Below, piece after piece: positions 29,297 to 39,619 of a DNA stretch of 64,000 nt. The notes beneath the pieces are model-generated. The model saw only the letters and a list, made by a program, of their open reading frames with translations. It was not told the DNA's origin and searched no databases. Position 1 is the first letter of the stretch, and each line of letters opens with the position of its first letter. Both the position numbers and the translations under genes were made by a program. The stretch is from contig CACMFN010000010.1 of assembly GCA_902612965.1 (NCBI GenBank), forward strand, positions 1 to 64,000, read 5' to 3'. The DNA is from an uncultured SAR116 cluster alpha proteobacterium. Lineage in GTDB: Bacteria > Pseudomonadota > Alphaproteobacteria > Puniceispirillales > GCA-002684695.

Positions 29297-30568
29297 ATGA
29301 AAGACCTAATTGTTAGAAATTGTAATCTTGGGAATGATGATCAAACTTGCATATACATTAAAAAAGGCGTCATTCAGGATATAGATCCAAAAATACCAGA
29401 ATTAGGATGTCCCGAGATAAATGCTAGTAACAATTTTGTATCATCTCCATTTGTTGACAGTCATTTTCATATGGATGCTACTTTAAGTTATGGGCTGCCT
29501 AGAGTAAATGAATCAGGAACTCTTCTTGAGGGCATTCAACTCTGGGGCGAACTAAAGCCAAGCCTTACTAAAGATGCTATTAAACAAAGAGCACTTGATC
29601 TATGTAAATGGTCTATTGCAAGAGGTACTCTTTTTATAAGGTCTCACGTTGATGTTTCAGGAGACAGTTTATTAGCAGTAGAAGCACTCTTAGAAATTAA
29701 GGAGGAAATGAAGGATTACATTGACCTTCAACTTGTAGCATTTCCTCAAGATGGTGTTTTAAGATCAAATTGTTTAGAGAACCTTAAAAAGTCTTTAGAT
29801 ATGGGTGTAGATGTTGTTGGAGGGATACCACATTTTGAGAGAACAATGGCAGATGGTGCTGAATCAATAAAAATTTTATGTGAATTAGCCGAGCAAAGAG
29901 GGTTACTTGTAGACATGCATTGTGATGAAAGCGATGATCCTCTTTCAAGGCATATTGAAACTCTTACTTATCATACTAATAGACTAGGAATGCATGGTCG
30001 GGTAGCTGGATCACACTTAACATCAATGCACTCTATGGATAATTATTATTTTTCAAAACTGATAGGATTAATGGTGGAAGCAGAAATGAATATTATACCT
30101 AATCCTTTAATAAACATTGCCATTCAAGGCAAGCATGATACTTATCCAAAAAGAAGAGGCATGACAAGAGTTCCAGAACAAATCAAAGCAGGCTTAAATG
30201 TAGCTTTTGGACATGACTGCGTTTTGGATCCATGGTATCCATTAGGCTCACACGACATGCTAGAAGTTGCACACATGGCATTACATGTGGCTCATTTAAC
30301 AGGGCAAAATGAAATGAAATCTTGTTTTGACTCAGTTACATCAACATCAGCACAAGTTCTTCATCTAGATAAATATGGTCTCAAGAAAGGATGCAATGGG
30401 GATTTAGTTATACTCCAGTGCAATAATAAAATTGAAGCATTAAGATTAAAACCAACAAGGTTATTTGTTATAAAAAAAGGGAATATCATAAGCTCAGCTG
30501 AGCCAACGAAATATCAATTAAAAATAAATGAAAAATTAGAAACTACTGATTTAATTTTCCGTAATTAA
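29297..30568 (+). CDS. codA: Cytosine deaminase-like amidohydrolase
   Basis: PFVDSHFHMDATLSYGLPRVNESGTLLEGIQLWGELK, DMHCDESDD, GSHLTSMHSMDNYY, YPKRRGMTRVPEQIKAGLNVAFGHDCVLDPWYPLGSHDML: CodA-like along its length. Confidence 0.82.
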   Translation: MKDLIVRNCNLGNDDQTCIYIKKGVIQDIDPKIPELGCPEINASNNFVSSPFVDSHFHMDATLSYGLPRVNESGTLLEGIQLWGELKPSLTKDAIKQRALDLCKWSIARGTLFIRSHVDVSGDSLLAVEALLEIKEEMKDYIDLQLVAFPQDGVLRSNCLENLKKSLDMGVDVVGGIPHFERTMADGAESIKILCELAEQRGLLVDMHCDESDDPLSRHIETLTYHTNRLGMHGRVAGSHLTSMHSMDNYYFSKLIGLMVEAEMNIIPNPLINIAIQGKHDTYPKRRGMTRVPEQIKAGLNVAFGHDCVLDPWYPLGSHDMLEVAHMALHVAHLTGQNEMKSCFDSVTSTSAQVLHLDKYGLKKGCNGDLVILQCNNKIEALRLKPTRLFVIKKGNIISSAEPTKYQLKINEKLETTDLIFRN

Positions 30569-30572
30569 TTCA

Positions 30573-31790
30573 ATGGGGTTTCAATTAACCTATGATATTT
30601 GGAAGTATCCATCATTTAAAAAATTATTCTTTGCAGGTTTTTTAACAAGTATTTCTAGATGGTTTGAATTCCTTACCTTTTCAATTATGAGTTGGGAACT
30701 AACAGGCAATGCAGCCATTGTTGGTTATATAATGACAGCTAGATTCGTTGCTTTAGCTATAACTGGAATTTTTTTTAGTGTTAATGGAAGACTTTACTCT
30801 GGCCAGAAGATTATGATTTTATTTACTGGGAGTTGCGGTATTTTTTGCAGTCTCGTTTTTATTAGTTTCTATTTAAATGCAAATATACAACTTGTTGGAT
30901 TATTTATTATATCTTCATTAAGTGGCTCACTATGGAGTGTTGATTTTTCTTTTAGAAGAAGAATGTTAGGTGATTCTTTACCAGAATATTTAATACCAAC
31001 TGGGGTCTCAATCGATGTTTTATCAACGCATGCTACAAGATTAATTGGACCATTTTTAGGTGGAATTATACTTACCTATTTTTACTCTCAATTTATTTTT
31101 TTATTTTTATCTTTTTTATATTTCCTCTCAACATACCTTATTTTTTATGAGAAAGACCATAACAAAAATTCCAAAAAAATAAACTCATATTTAGGATCTC
31201 TTAAGGATGTTCTATTCGAAATTTCAAAAAAACCAAATCTTATAAATGTAATCTCTTTGACGCCATTATTTAATATTTTTGGCCTTCCATTTCTTTCTTT
31301 AATTGGAATTCTTATAATAGAAAAGTTTTCATTTAATAATTTTGATGTTGGATTAATTGTATCACTTGAAGGTCTAGGAGCTCTAATTGGAGGAATAGTT
31401 ATTTCAGCTTTTCCCCCAAAAAATAAGTTAGTTCCTTTTTGTGTTTCTTTACTCCTATTGTTTGTTTTTATATGTTTTATATCTCTTAATAACAACTCAC
31501 TATTATTAATATTTCTTTTATTTTTCGCAGGTTTTGTAACATCAACTTACTCAGCATTACAAAGCAGTATAGTGTATCTTTCTACAACACCTAAGTTAAG
31601 ATCTTCCACATTTAGCTTTCTTACAATAGCAATAGGAAGTGGCGCATTAGGATCTTTCAATATTGCTTTCATGGCTAATTTTCACACCACTGAGTATTTA
31701 ACTTTAATCATGGGATTAGAGGGAATTGTTTTTTTTCTCCTTTTGGTAATATCTTTAAATATGAAATTTAAGTTTTTTCGTAAAATTTAG
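30573..31790 (+). CDS. MFS transporter
   Basis: About 12 hydrophobic segments, SISRWFEFLTFSIMSWELTGNAAIVGYIMTAR; last gene of the plus-strand run. Confidence 0.72.
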   Translation: MGFQLTYDIWKYPSFKKLFFAGFLTSISRWFEFLTFSIMSWELTGNAAIVGYIMTARFVALAITGIFFSVNGRLYSGQKIMILFTGSCGIFCSLVFISFYLNANIQLVGLFIISSLSGSLWSVDFSFRRRMLGDSLPEYLIPTGVSIDVLSTHATRLIGPFLGGIILTYFYSQFIFLFLSFLYFLSTYLIFYEKDHNKNSKKINSYLGSLKDVLFEISKKPNLINVISLTPLFNIFGLPFLSLIGILIIEKFSFNNFDVGLIVSLEGLGALIGGIVISAFPPKNKLVPFCVSLLLLFVFICFISLNNNSLLLIFLLFFAGFVTSTYSALQSSIVYLSTTPKLRSSTFSFLTIAIGSGALGSFNIAFMANFHTTEYLTLIMGLEGIVFFLLLVISLNMKFKFFRKI

Positions 31791-31843
31791 TTTTCATATT
31801 AATAGATATTATTTTAAACTATCAATAAAGTTTGGAGAATTAC

Positions 31844-32062
31844 GTGATAGAATTTTTAATTATTTGGTTCTTAGGAAATGATATAATAGACAGTGGCTTA
31901 AGATATACCACTGCAGAAGAATGTTTTGCTCAGGCTCAAAATACAGGATCAGATTTAAATGCAATTAATATTTCACCACCTCAATTTACATGCATTCCTA
32001 TGGCGAAAGGAAAAGAATTTAAAGTTTATAGGAATGGTTCAAATTCTAGATTCCCATTTTAA
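31844..32062 (+). CDS. Small hypothetical protein (start GTG 31844 or TTG 31832)
   Basis: Short ORF with hydrophobic N-terminus and two Cys (AEECFAQAQ...PPQFTCIPM); tightly packed with the following ORF. Confidence 0.45.
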   Translation: MIEFLIIWFLGNDIIDSGLRYTTAEECFAQAQNTGSDLNAINISPPQFTCIPMAKGKEFKVYRNGSNSRFPF

Positions 32063-32077
32063 GATTTAAGATACGGC

Positions 32078-32353
32078 ATGAAAAAAAGCATTTTACTAAT
32101 AGCAATTTTTATAATTTTACAAAATAATAATTTGCGTTCAGAAAATTGTATTTTGAATAGTGGCTCAGCAAATGACATAAATAAATATAATCAATGCATT
32201 GCCAATCAAATGCAAATGGCTAGGAACCAAAATCGTATGGAATTAGAGTATCTTAGAAATGAAATAGTTAAATTAAAAGAAGAAAATTTTGTTTTAAAAC
32301 AGAAGCTTGATCAAATTAAAGATGCTCTAAAAAACATATTTTTAAATTTATAA
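32078..32353 (+). CDS. Small secreted or periplasmic coiled-coil protein, hypothetical
   Basis: Signal peptide MKKSILLIAIFIILQNNNLRSENC followed by predicted coiled coil RNEIVKLKEENFVLKQKLDQIKDALKN. Confidence 0.5.
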   Translation: MKKSILLIAIFIILQNNNLRSENCILNSGSANDINKYNQCIANQMQMARNQNRMELEYLRNEIVKLKEENFVLKQKLDQIKDALKNIFLNL

Positions 32354-32355
32354 TT

Positions 32356-32814
32356 TTACCAGCATTTGAATGTTGCTTCAGCCATCCCTTCCGATGATGA
32401 AAAAGTAATAAGTTGGGCTCTATTTCCATTCAAACATTTTTTAGTAACTGCATTTTTTATTTCATCAGGGGGCAAGATAAGATTTTCTTTTAAATCTAGT
32501 TGCCATTGGGCAATTACAGTTTTTTCGTCAACTACACTAATATTTAACTCATTAGAATTTTCTTGAACTACATCTGAACTTTCAGCGTTATTATTTTCCT
32601 CACTATTTTGTTTTATTTCATCACTGCTTTCAGTCTTAGCCTCTGCTTGAATTTCTGCGTTAATTTGCTCCTCAACAGACATAGTGTTAAGCTTAAGCGG
32701 GGGACCAACTTTAGCGACTAGTTTTGATAATGGATACGGATTATAGAATGGTCCAATGCAACCTGTCATTAAAAAACATGTTAGTATTAAAATTGTGCGT
32801 TTAAAAGTTAGCAT
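32356..32814 (-). CDS. Putative lipoprotein, hypothetical
   Basis: Lipobox LILTCFLMTGC; acidic Ser/Asn/Glu-rich linker; C-terminal globular region. Confidence 0.6.
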   Translation of the reverse strand: MLTFKRTILILTCFLMTGCIGPFYNPYPLSKLVAKVGPPLKLNTMSVEEQINAEIQAEAKTESSDEIKQNSEENNNAESSDVVQENSNELNISVVDEKTVIAQWQLDLKENLILPPDEIKNAVTKKCLNGNRAQLITFSSSEGMAEATFKCW

Positions 32815-32970
32815 TATAACTCTCGAAAATTATATTATTATACTTATAATATAATTTTAGCTTTTTGAAATAAATAATATTTTTTTTTAATAATTAATAA
32901 AAATTTGAATATGAAAGTTACAAAGGTTCCCATTAAAAAGTCAAAGGCAATTTTTTCAACTAAACTAAAA

Positions 32971-34425
32971 CTAATTTAATTTTTCTTTCAATAGTTGATT
33001 TACTAATTTGGGATTAGCTTTACCTGAACTCTCCTTCATAACCTGACCAACAAAAAAACCAAATAATTGTTCTTTACCATTTTTATATTCATCAACTTTA
33101 TCTAAATTATTTGAAATCACTCTTTCGATCATTGGTATTAAATCATCAGAACTTGAGATTTGTTTCAGACCTGTTTCATCTATTACTTTAGAGGGATTTT
33201 TCTTAGTTTCAAACATTTCAGCAAAGACATCTTTCGCAATCCTGCCTGAAATTGTTCCATCAGAAATAAAATCTACTAACTCACCAAGCTGCTCTGGGCT
33301 TATTGGACTGTCTTCAATTTTTAAATTATTTTTGTTCAATGAACCAAATAATTCAGTAGTCAACCAATTTGAAACAAGTTTTCCATCCCGGCCTTTTGAG
33401 GCTAAAAAAAAGTAGTCCGATATTTCTTTTTCTTCACTTATCACTGAGGCATCATATTCTGAAACACCGTAATTATCGACTAAATTTTTTCTTATTTGGT
33501 CTGGTAAGGAAGGTAGAGATATTTTTATATTATTAATATATTCATCAGTTAATACAAGGGGTATCAAGTCTGGATCTGGAAAGTATCTGTAATCATGGGC
33601 ATTTTCTTTGCTTCTCATGGGCCTGGTTTCAGATTTTACAGCATCAAACAGACGTGTTTCCTGAATAATTTCATTACCATTTTCTATTTCTTCAACTTGC
33701 CTATTTGCTTCAGTAGTAATTGCCTGCATAACAAAACGTACTGAATTTAAATTCTTGATTTCACATCTTATTCCTAATGGGTCCCCATCTTTTTTTACTG
33801 ACACATTGACATCACATCGAAGTGATCCTTGCTCCATATTACCATCGCAAGTTCCAAGATATCTTAAAATTGATCGAATTTTTTTTATATACGCGCCAGC
33901 TTCTTCTGGTGAAGAAATATCAGGCTTGCTAACAATTTCCATCAAGGCAACTCCTGACCTATTAAGATCTATATATGATTTACTTGGGTGCTGATCGTGG
34001 AGCGATTTACCTGCATCTTGTTCAAGATGAATTCTTTCAATTCCTATTTTTTTAGTTGCTCCATCTGGAAAATTGATTTCGACTGTTCCTTCTCCAACTA
34101 TAGGATCCGAATACTGTGAAATTTGATAACCTTGTGGAAGATCAGCATAAAAGTAATTCTTTCTATCAAAAACACTAAATTTATTTATTTTTGCGTTTAA
34201 TCCCAGACCAGACTTTATAGCTTGCTTAATACAAAACTCATTAATAACAGGCAACATTCCAGGCATAGCTGCGTCTACCAGGCTTACATTTTCATTTGGC
34301 TTTGAACCAAAATTTGTTGAAGAACCAGAAAATAATTTAGATTGAGAATTCACTTGAGCATGAACTTCTAGACCAACAACGATCTCGTAATCATCTTTTT
34401 CTCCGTGAATTAAAAATTTTTCCAT
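32971..34425 (-). CDS. gatB: Asp-tRNA(Asn)/Glu-tRNA(Gln) amidotransferase subunit B
   Basis: [53 protein letters not shown]. Confidence 0.97.
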   Translation of the reverse strand: MEKFLIHGEKDDYEIVVGLEVHAQVNSQSKLFSGSSTNFGSKPNENVSLVDAAMPGMLPVINEFCIKQAIKSGLGLNAKINKFSVFDRKNYFYADLPQGYQISQYSDPIVGEGTVEINFPDGATKKIGIERIHLEQDAGKSLHDQHPSKSYIDLNRSGVALMEIVSKPDISSPEEAGAYIKKIRSILRYLGTCDGNMEQGSLRCDVNVSVKKDGDPLGIRCEIKNLNSVRFVMQAITTEANRQVEEIENGNEIIQETRLFDAVKSETRPMRSKENAHDYRYFPDPDLIPLVLTDEYINNIKISLPSLPDQIRKNLVDNYGVSEYDASVISEEKEISDYFFLASKGRDGKLVSNWLTTELFGSLNKNNLKIEDSPISPEQLGELVDFISDGTISGRIAKDVFAEMFETKKNPSKVIDETGLKQISSSDDLIPMIERVISNNLDKVDEYKNGKEQLFGFFVGQVMKESSGKANPKLVNQLLKEKLN

Positions 34426-34446
34426 AATGTTAATCTTTCTATAAAT

Positions 34447-35904
34447 TCAATTTAGGAATGGAAACTTAGCTTGATCCTCAATATTTGAAGCAACTTTTAA
34501 AACATTTTCTTCATCAAATTGTTTTCCAATAATTTGTAAACCCAAAGGGAGACCATTGGTCGATAGCCCAGATGGTACACTCATCGCTGGAAGACCCGCA
34601 AGACTTGCAGGAACTGTAAAAACATCATTCATATACATACTAATTGGATCTTGTTGAGAACCAACTTCAAATGCAGCACTTGGTGTGGTAGGTGTAAGAA
34701 TAACGTCAACATCTTTAAAAACTTTATTAAAATCTTGAATAATGAGGTTTCTTACTCTTTGTGCTTTTCTATAGTAAGCATCATAGTAACCTGCTGACAA
34801 AACATATGTTCCAATCAATATACGTCTTTTTACCTCATTACCAAAGCCATCAGCACGAGTGTTGGCATATAAATCATCAAGATGATTTTGAGAATTCCTG
34901 TAGCCATATTTTACACCATCATAACGAGCTAAGTTTGAGGAAGCTTCTGCTGGAGCAATTACATAATATGTTGGTAGAGCATACTTTGTATGTGGCAACG
35001 AAACTTCAATAATATCTGCTCCTCTATCTTTAAGCCAACCGTATCCTGTCTCCCAAAGATTAATAATTTCTGATGACATTCCAGAAATCTGGTACTCTTT
35101 TGGGATACCAACTTTTAAATTTTTTAAATTAAAATTTCCACAAGCTTTGAGAAAATCAGGAGTGTTTTTATTTGCTGAAGTTGAATCCTTTGGATCAAAA
35201 CCTGACATTACATTAAGCATTAATGCAGAATCGTTCACGGTCTTTGTGATTGGACCAGCTTGATCTAAAGAAGATGCAAAAGCAATTATCCCCCATCGAG
35301 AGCACCTACCATATGTTGGCTTAATACCAGTTACCCCACAAAAAGCTGCTGGTTGCCTTATTGACCCACCTGTATCAGTTCCTGTGGCTGCAAGTGCCGC
35401 GCCTGCAGAGACAACGGCTGCTGATCCTCCGGAAGATCCACCAGGAGAAAGATTTTTATTAATCACTTTAGACCAGGGATTTATAACTTCTCCAAAAAAA
35501 GAAGTCTCATTTGAAGATCCCATTGCAAACTCGTCACATCCGACTTTGCCAAGCATTATTGCACCCGCGTCCCATAGATTTTGAGTAACGGTTGACTCAT
35601 AATTTGGAATGAAATTACCTAAAATCTTAGAGCTTGCTGTTGTTAATGTTCCCTCAGTACAGAAAAGGTCCTTTATAGCTATAGGAATTCCATCTAGTAT
35701 TTTATCTTCACCACTATCAATTCTGGACTGAGATGTTTTAGCCATTTCAAGTGCTTTTTCTTTTGTAAAAGTATTATAAAAATTTAATTTTTTATTACAT
35801 TCTGATGCTGAAATAAAAGCATCAGTAACTTCTAAGGCACTGTATTCTCTTTTTTTTAAACCTTCTTTGATTTGAAGGATGGTTTTACTAACTATCTCAC
35901 TCAT
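34447..35904 (-). CDS. gatA: Asp-tRNA(Asn)/Glu-tRNA(Gln) amidotransferase subunit A
   Basis: Amidase signature [51 protein letters not shown]. Confidence 0.97.
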   Translation of the reverse strand: MSEIVSKTILQIKEGLKKREYSALEVTDAFISASECNKKLNFYNTFTKEKALEMAKTSQSRIDSGEDKILDGIPIAIKDLFCTEGTLTTASSKILGNFIPNYESTVTQNLWDAGAIMLGKVGCDEFAMGSSNETSFFGEVINPWSKVINKNLSPGGSSGGSAAVVSAGAALAATGTDTGGSIRQPAAFCGVTGIKPTYGRCSRWGIIAFASSLDQAGPITKTVNDSALMLNVMSGFDPKDSTSANKNTPDFLKACGNFNLKNLKVGIPKEYQISGMSSEIINLWETGYGWLKDRGADIIEVSLPHTKYALPTYYVIAPAEASSNLARYDGVKYGYRNSQNHLDDLYANTRADGFGNEVKRRILIGTYVLSAGYYDAYYRKAQRVRNLIIQDFNKVFKDVDVILTPTTPSAAFEVGSQQDPISMYMNDVFTVPASLAGLPAMSVPSGLSTNGLPLGLQIIGKQFDEENVLKVASNIEDQAKFPFLN

Positions 35905-36188
35905 TCTATGACCTTTGGAACAACAAAGAAACCACCCTCTTTTTCAGGAGCATTATTTAAAATTTTGTCAGAATAACCACCATCAGTAACCTTGTCTTCT
36001 CGAAGTGGAAGCTTTTGCCCAGTTACGTTTGCAACAGGCTCAATTCCTGAAGTTTCAACTTCACTTAATGAATCAATCCATCCCATTACAGCTTCTAACT
36101 CCTTAGAAATTTTTTCAAGCTGATTATTATTAATTTTAATTCTTGCTAAATTTGATACTTTAGAAACTGTATCTTTATCTATTGGCAT
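35901..36188 (-). CDS. gatC: Asp-tRNA(Asn)/Glu-tRNA(Gln) amidotransferase subunit C
   Basis: [12 protein letters not shown]...[25 protein letters not shown]; overlaps gatA. Confidence 0.95.
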   Translation of the reverse strand: MPIDKDTVSKVSNLARIKINNNQLEKISKELEAVMGWIDSLSEVETSGIEPVANVTGQKLPLREDKVTDGGYSDKILNNAPEKEGGFFVVPKVIE

Positions 36189-36234
36189 GTTATATAACCT
36201 TTAACTCGTTAAATGAATTTTGTTAACAATTGAA

Positions 36235-36717
36235 ATGACAATCTACAATCATGTAAATTTTTTTTCTAAAATCGTCAATAATAAGATCATTTGTTTGGAC
36301 CTTGGAGATAAAAATATAGGAGTTGCAATAAGTGATCAAGGTCTTAAATTTGCAAATCCATTAAAAATTATAAAAAGAAAAAATTTCAGAACTACAGTTG
36401 AAAAACTAACCTCAATTATTGAATTAGAAAATATAGGGGGAGTTGTAATTGGTTGGCCGTTAAATATTGATGGTACGCAAGGTCCAAGATGTGACTCTAC
36501 AAGAGATTTTGCTCACGCTTTTTTAAGGAAGTATAAAATACCTATTTGTTTTCATGATGAGAGGCTATCATCTATCGCAGCTGATAAACTACTCAAAGAA
36601 ACAAATTTAAAACGAAAACAAAAAGAAAAAAAACTAGATGCAGTGGCAGCAAGTTGGATACTCCAGTCACTTTTAGATGTATACAACAACAAAAATCTTG
36701 AGGTTTTAAATGGATAA
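36235..36717 (+). CDS. ruvX: Holliday junction resolvase-like RuvX/YqgF
   Basis: IICLDLGDKNIGVAISDQGLKFANPL, GGVVIGWPLNIDGTQGPRCDSTRDF, FHDERLSS; start likely ATG 36235. Confidence 0.9.
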   Translation: MTIYNHVNFFSKIVNNKIICLDLGDKNIGVAISDQGLKFANPLKIIKRKNFRTTVEKLTSIIELENIGGVVIGWPLNIDGTQGPRCDSTRDFAHAFLRKYKIPICFHDERLSSIAADKLLKETNLKRKQKEKKLDAVAASWILQSLLDVYNNKNLEVLNG

Positions 36718-37657
36718 TTTGAATTATTATTTTGATAATATTCATTTATTAGGCATTCAAGGAATGAAAAAAAACACTATTCAATCAATTTTAGAAAGAG
36801 CGCAATACTTAAATCAAAAAAAGAAAAATAGAAAAAATAAAATTTTGAAAGACAACCTTGTAATTAATTTATTTTTTGAAAATTCAACCAGAACAAAAGC
36901 ATCATTTGAGATTGCCGCAAAGTCTATGTCAGCAGATATTTTGAATATTTCAGTATCATCTTCTTCAATTAAAAAAGGAGAAACTCTTATAGATACAGCT
37001 GCTACATTAAACGCTATGCATCCTGATTTTTTAATTTTAAGGCATCCAAATTCTGGTGCTGCAGAAATGCTTTCTAAGCATGTAGAATGTAGCATTATAA
37101 ATGCAGGTGATGGGAGGCATGAACATCCTACTCAAGCTCTTTTAGACGCTGCAGTAATAAAAGAAGAGGGTATTAATCTTGAAGGATTAAAAATCGCTAT
37201 TTGCGGAGATATATTAAATAGTAGAGTTGCTCGATCAAATATATATTTATTAACAACGATGGGAGCGCAAGTAGTCGTTATTGGGCCTCCAACACTAATT
37301 CCTAAAGATATTGAAAGGATGGGCGTAAAAGTATTTAATGACCTTAATTCTGGGTTGGAATCATCTGACATTATTATGATTTTAAGATTGCAAAACGAAA
37401 GAATGGACGGCTCAGAAACTCCAAGTAAAAGAGAGTATTATAGTTTTTTTGGTATTAATGAAAATAATTTAAAGTTAGCAAAAAAAAATGCTCTGGTGAT
37501 GCATCCAGGACCTATGAATAGAGGGGTAGAAATAGCCTCCTTATTAGCTGATAATAATGAAATTAGCCTTGTAAAAAAACAGGTTGAAATGGGTGTTTCA
37601 GTCAGAATAGCTTGCTTAGAAATGTTGAAATTATCAAGAAATAAATTGTTAAAATGA
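36710..37657 (+). CDS. pyrB: Aspartate carbamoyltransferase catalytic subunit
   Basis: FFENSTRTKASFEIAAKSM, HPTQALLDAAVI, VMHPGPMNRGVEI. Confidence 0.95.
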   Translation: MDNLNYYFDNIHLLGIQGMKKNTIQSILERAQYLNQKKKNRKNKILKDNLVINLFFENSTRTKASFEIAAKSMSADILNISVSSSSIKKGETLIDTAATLNAMHPDFLILRHPNSGAAEMLSKHVECSIINAGDGRHEHPTQALLDAAVIKEEGINLEGLKIAICGDILNSRVARSNIYLLTTMGAQVVVIGPPTLIPKDIERMGVKVFNDLNSGLESSDIIMILRLQNERMDGSETPSKREYYSFFGINENNLKLAKKNALVMHPGPMNRGVEIASLLADNNEISLVKKQVEMGVSVRIACLEMLKLSRNKLLK

Positions 37658-38931
37658 AGAAAACTTTATTTCAAAATATAAGGATTATAGATGGCAACCT
37701 TAATATTGACAGTAATAAAGATTTGCTCATAGATGAAAATTCAATTTTAGAAATCTCTGAACCTTTTTCAATCAAAAACCCAGACTATAAATTAATCAAA
37801 ACTTCAGAAGCATCATTTATCATACCAGGTATAATTGACTTAAGAGTTGAAAGTAGAGATCCAGGTTCATTACATACGGATAATTTAGAAACATTACTTA
37901 AATCTGCCGCCAAAAGCGGGGTAACAACAATGGCATGCCTCCCTAATACTAAGCCAGTGATTGATGATCCTTCTATGGTTGAGAGTTTATCATTAAGAGC
38001 TCAAAATTTTAATCTGACTAAGCTTTTAATTTATGGAGCCGCAAGTATTGGTTTGAATGATGAAAAAATGTCAGAACTTGGGCTTTTAAAACAAGCTGGT
38101 GTAGTTGGCTTTACAAATGCAAATAAACCCATTTACAATCCACTGCTTATGAAAAGAATATTGTCTTACTCCACTATGTTAGATTTACCTGTTATTCAGC
38201 ACGCCGATATTCCAGAACTCTCAATGGATACGGAAGCAACTGAAAGTGAAAACTCAACTAGATTAGGCCTGAGAGGGGTCCCGTCAATTACTGAAGCTAT
38301 GCTAATTGAAAGAGATCTCCACTTAGTAAAATTAACAAATAGTAGATATCATGTTTCTCATGTTTCTACAAAAGAAGGCTTAAAGGCAATTGAAAGAGCA
38401 AAAAACGATGGATTAAAAGTTACGTGTGATACCTCTCCACCCTATTTTATTTTGAATGATTTATCACTATCAAATTATGATACAAGATATAAATTATCAC
38501 CTCCTTTAAGATCAGATGAAGATAGAAAATTTGTGGAACAATCGCTAAAGAATGGAATAATTGATGCAATAAGTTCAGACCATTCACCTCAAAATAGAGA
38601 CAGCAAGTTACTACCTTTTGCTCAAGCAAAACCAGGAAGTCTTGGTTTAGAGACACTATTCTCAACCACTCTTTCTCTTGTTAATTCGGATAAATTACCA
38701 ATTGAAAAGGCCATTCAATTAATTACCTCTGGGCCAGCCAAAGTATTAAACCTTAATTTAGGAACAATTTCAAAAGGTAGGCCTGCAGACTTAACAGTTA
38801 TTGATCCTGATAAAAGCTGGATAGTAAAAGGGGAAAGTATGAATTCACTATCATCAAATACCTGTTTTGAAAAAATGCCAATGCAGGGGATAATTTTATC
38901 TTGTTGGAAAAACGGTATAAATATTTTTTAA
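37654..38931 (+). CDS. pyrC': Dihydroorotase-like protein PyrC' (predicted catalytically inactive)
   Basis: Dihydroorotase-like sequence overlapping pyrB; PGIIDLRVESRDPG in place of PGfiDlHvHLRePG; CDTSPPYF in place of cevtPHH. Confidence 0.88.
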   Translation: MKKTLFQNIRIIDGNLNIDSNKDLLIDENSILEISEPFSIKNPDYKLIKTSEASFIIPGIIDLRVESRDPGSLHTDNLETLLKSAAKSGVTTMACLPNTKPVIDDPSMVESLSLRAQNFNLTKLLIYGAASIGLNDEKMSELGLLKQAGVVGFTNANKPIYNPLLMKRILSYSTMLDLPVIQHADIPELSMDTEATESENSTRLGLRGVPSITEAMLIERDLHLVKLTNSRYHVSHVSTKEGLKAIERAKNDGLKVTCDTSPPYFILNDLSLSNYDTRYKLSPPLRSDEDRKFVEQSLKNGIIDAISSDHSPQNRDSKLLPFAQAKPGSLGLETLFSTTLSLVNSDKLPIEKAIQLITSGPAKVLNLNLGTISKGRPADLTVIDPDKSWIVKGESMNSLSSNTCFEKMPMQGIILSCWKNGINIF

Positions 38932-38936
38932 TAGCT

Positions 38937-39542
38937 ATGAACATTTTTACTGAGATACTAATTTTATTTTCAATTTCCTATTTTATTGGATCCATACCAT
39001 TTGGTTTAATTTTAACTAATTTGTGGGGATACGGAGATATAAGGAAAATTGGAAGTGGAAATATTGGAGCCACAAACGCATTAAGAACTGGTAATAAAAT
39101 ATTAGCATTATCAGTACTATTACTTGATGCTTTTAAAGGTCTATTTTTAATTATTTTATTCAAGTATTTAGAATTAACTAATGATAATGCAACCTACCTA
39201 TTTATTCTACTTTCTGGTTCTATTATTGGTCACTGCTTTCCAATTTGGTTAAAATTTAAGGGAGGCAAAGGCATTGCCACTATGCTAGGTGGGTTAATTG
39301 GAGTAAATTTTTCCATAGGTTTTTTAGTTTGTTTAATTTGGGTAATAATTGCCTTTATAACTAGACGTTCATCCCTATCATCTATTTTGTCTATTTCTTT
39401 CTTGCCAATTATGTCATTTATTTTTTATGGTCATATAGAATTTCTTCTTTCCTGTTTTTTACTAGGCATTATTTGTTTTAGACATAAGGAAAATATTTTT
39501 AGATTGGTTAAAGGAAAAGAACCAAAAATATTTGAAAATTAA
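38937..39542 (+). CDS. plsY: Glycerol-3-phosphate acyltransferase PlsY
   Basis: YFIGSIPFGLIL, IGSGNIGATNALRTGNK, FPIWLKFKGGKGIATMLGG. Confidence 0.93.
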   Translation: MNIFTEILILFSISYFIGSIPFGLILTNLWGYGDIRKIGSGNIGATNALRTGNKILALSVLLLDAFKGLFLIILFKYLELTNDNATYLFILLSGSIIGHCFPIWLKFKGGKGIATMLGGLIGVNFSIGFLVCLIWVIIAFITRRSSLSSILSISFLPIMSFIFYGHIEFLLSCFLLGIICFRHKENIFRLVKGKEPKIFEN

Positions 39543-39619
39543 TTTTTATTTATTGACTAAACAAAACGAAAATGCCAATTCATTGAAAATTATTAAAATT
39601 TATTTTTGAAAGATTTTTA

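Noticed and set aside
37654-38931. Annotating the gene as an active dihydroorotase
   Set aside because: The HxH metal-binding motif and the downstream His are missing, so it is better called PyrC'.
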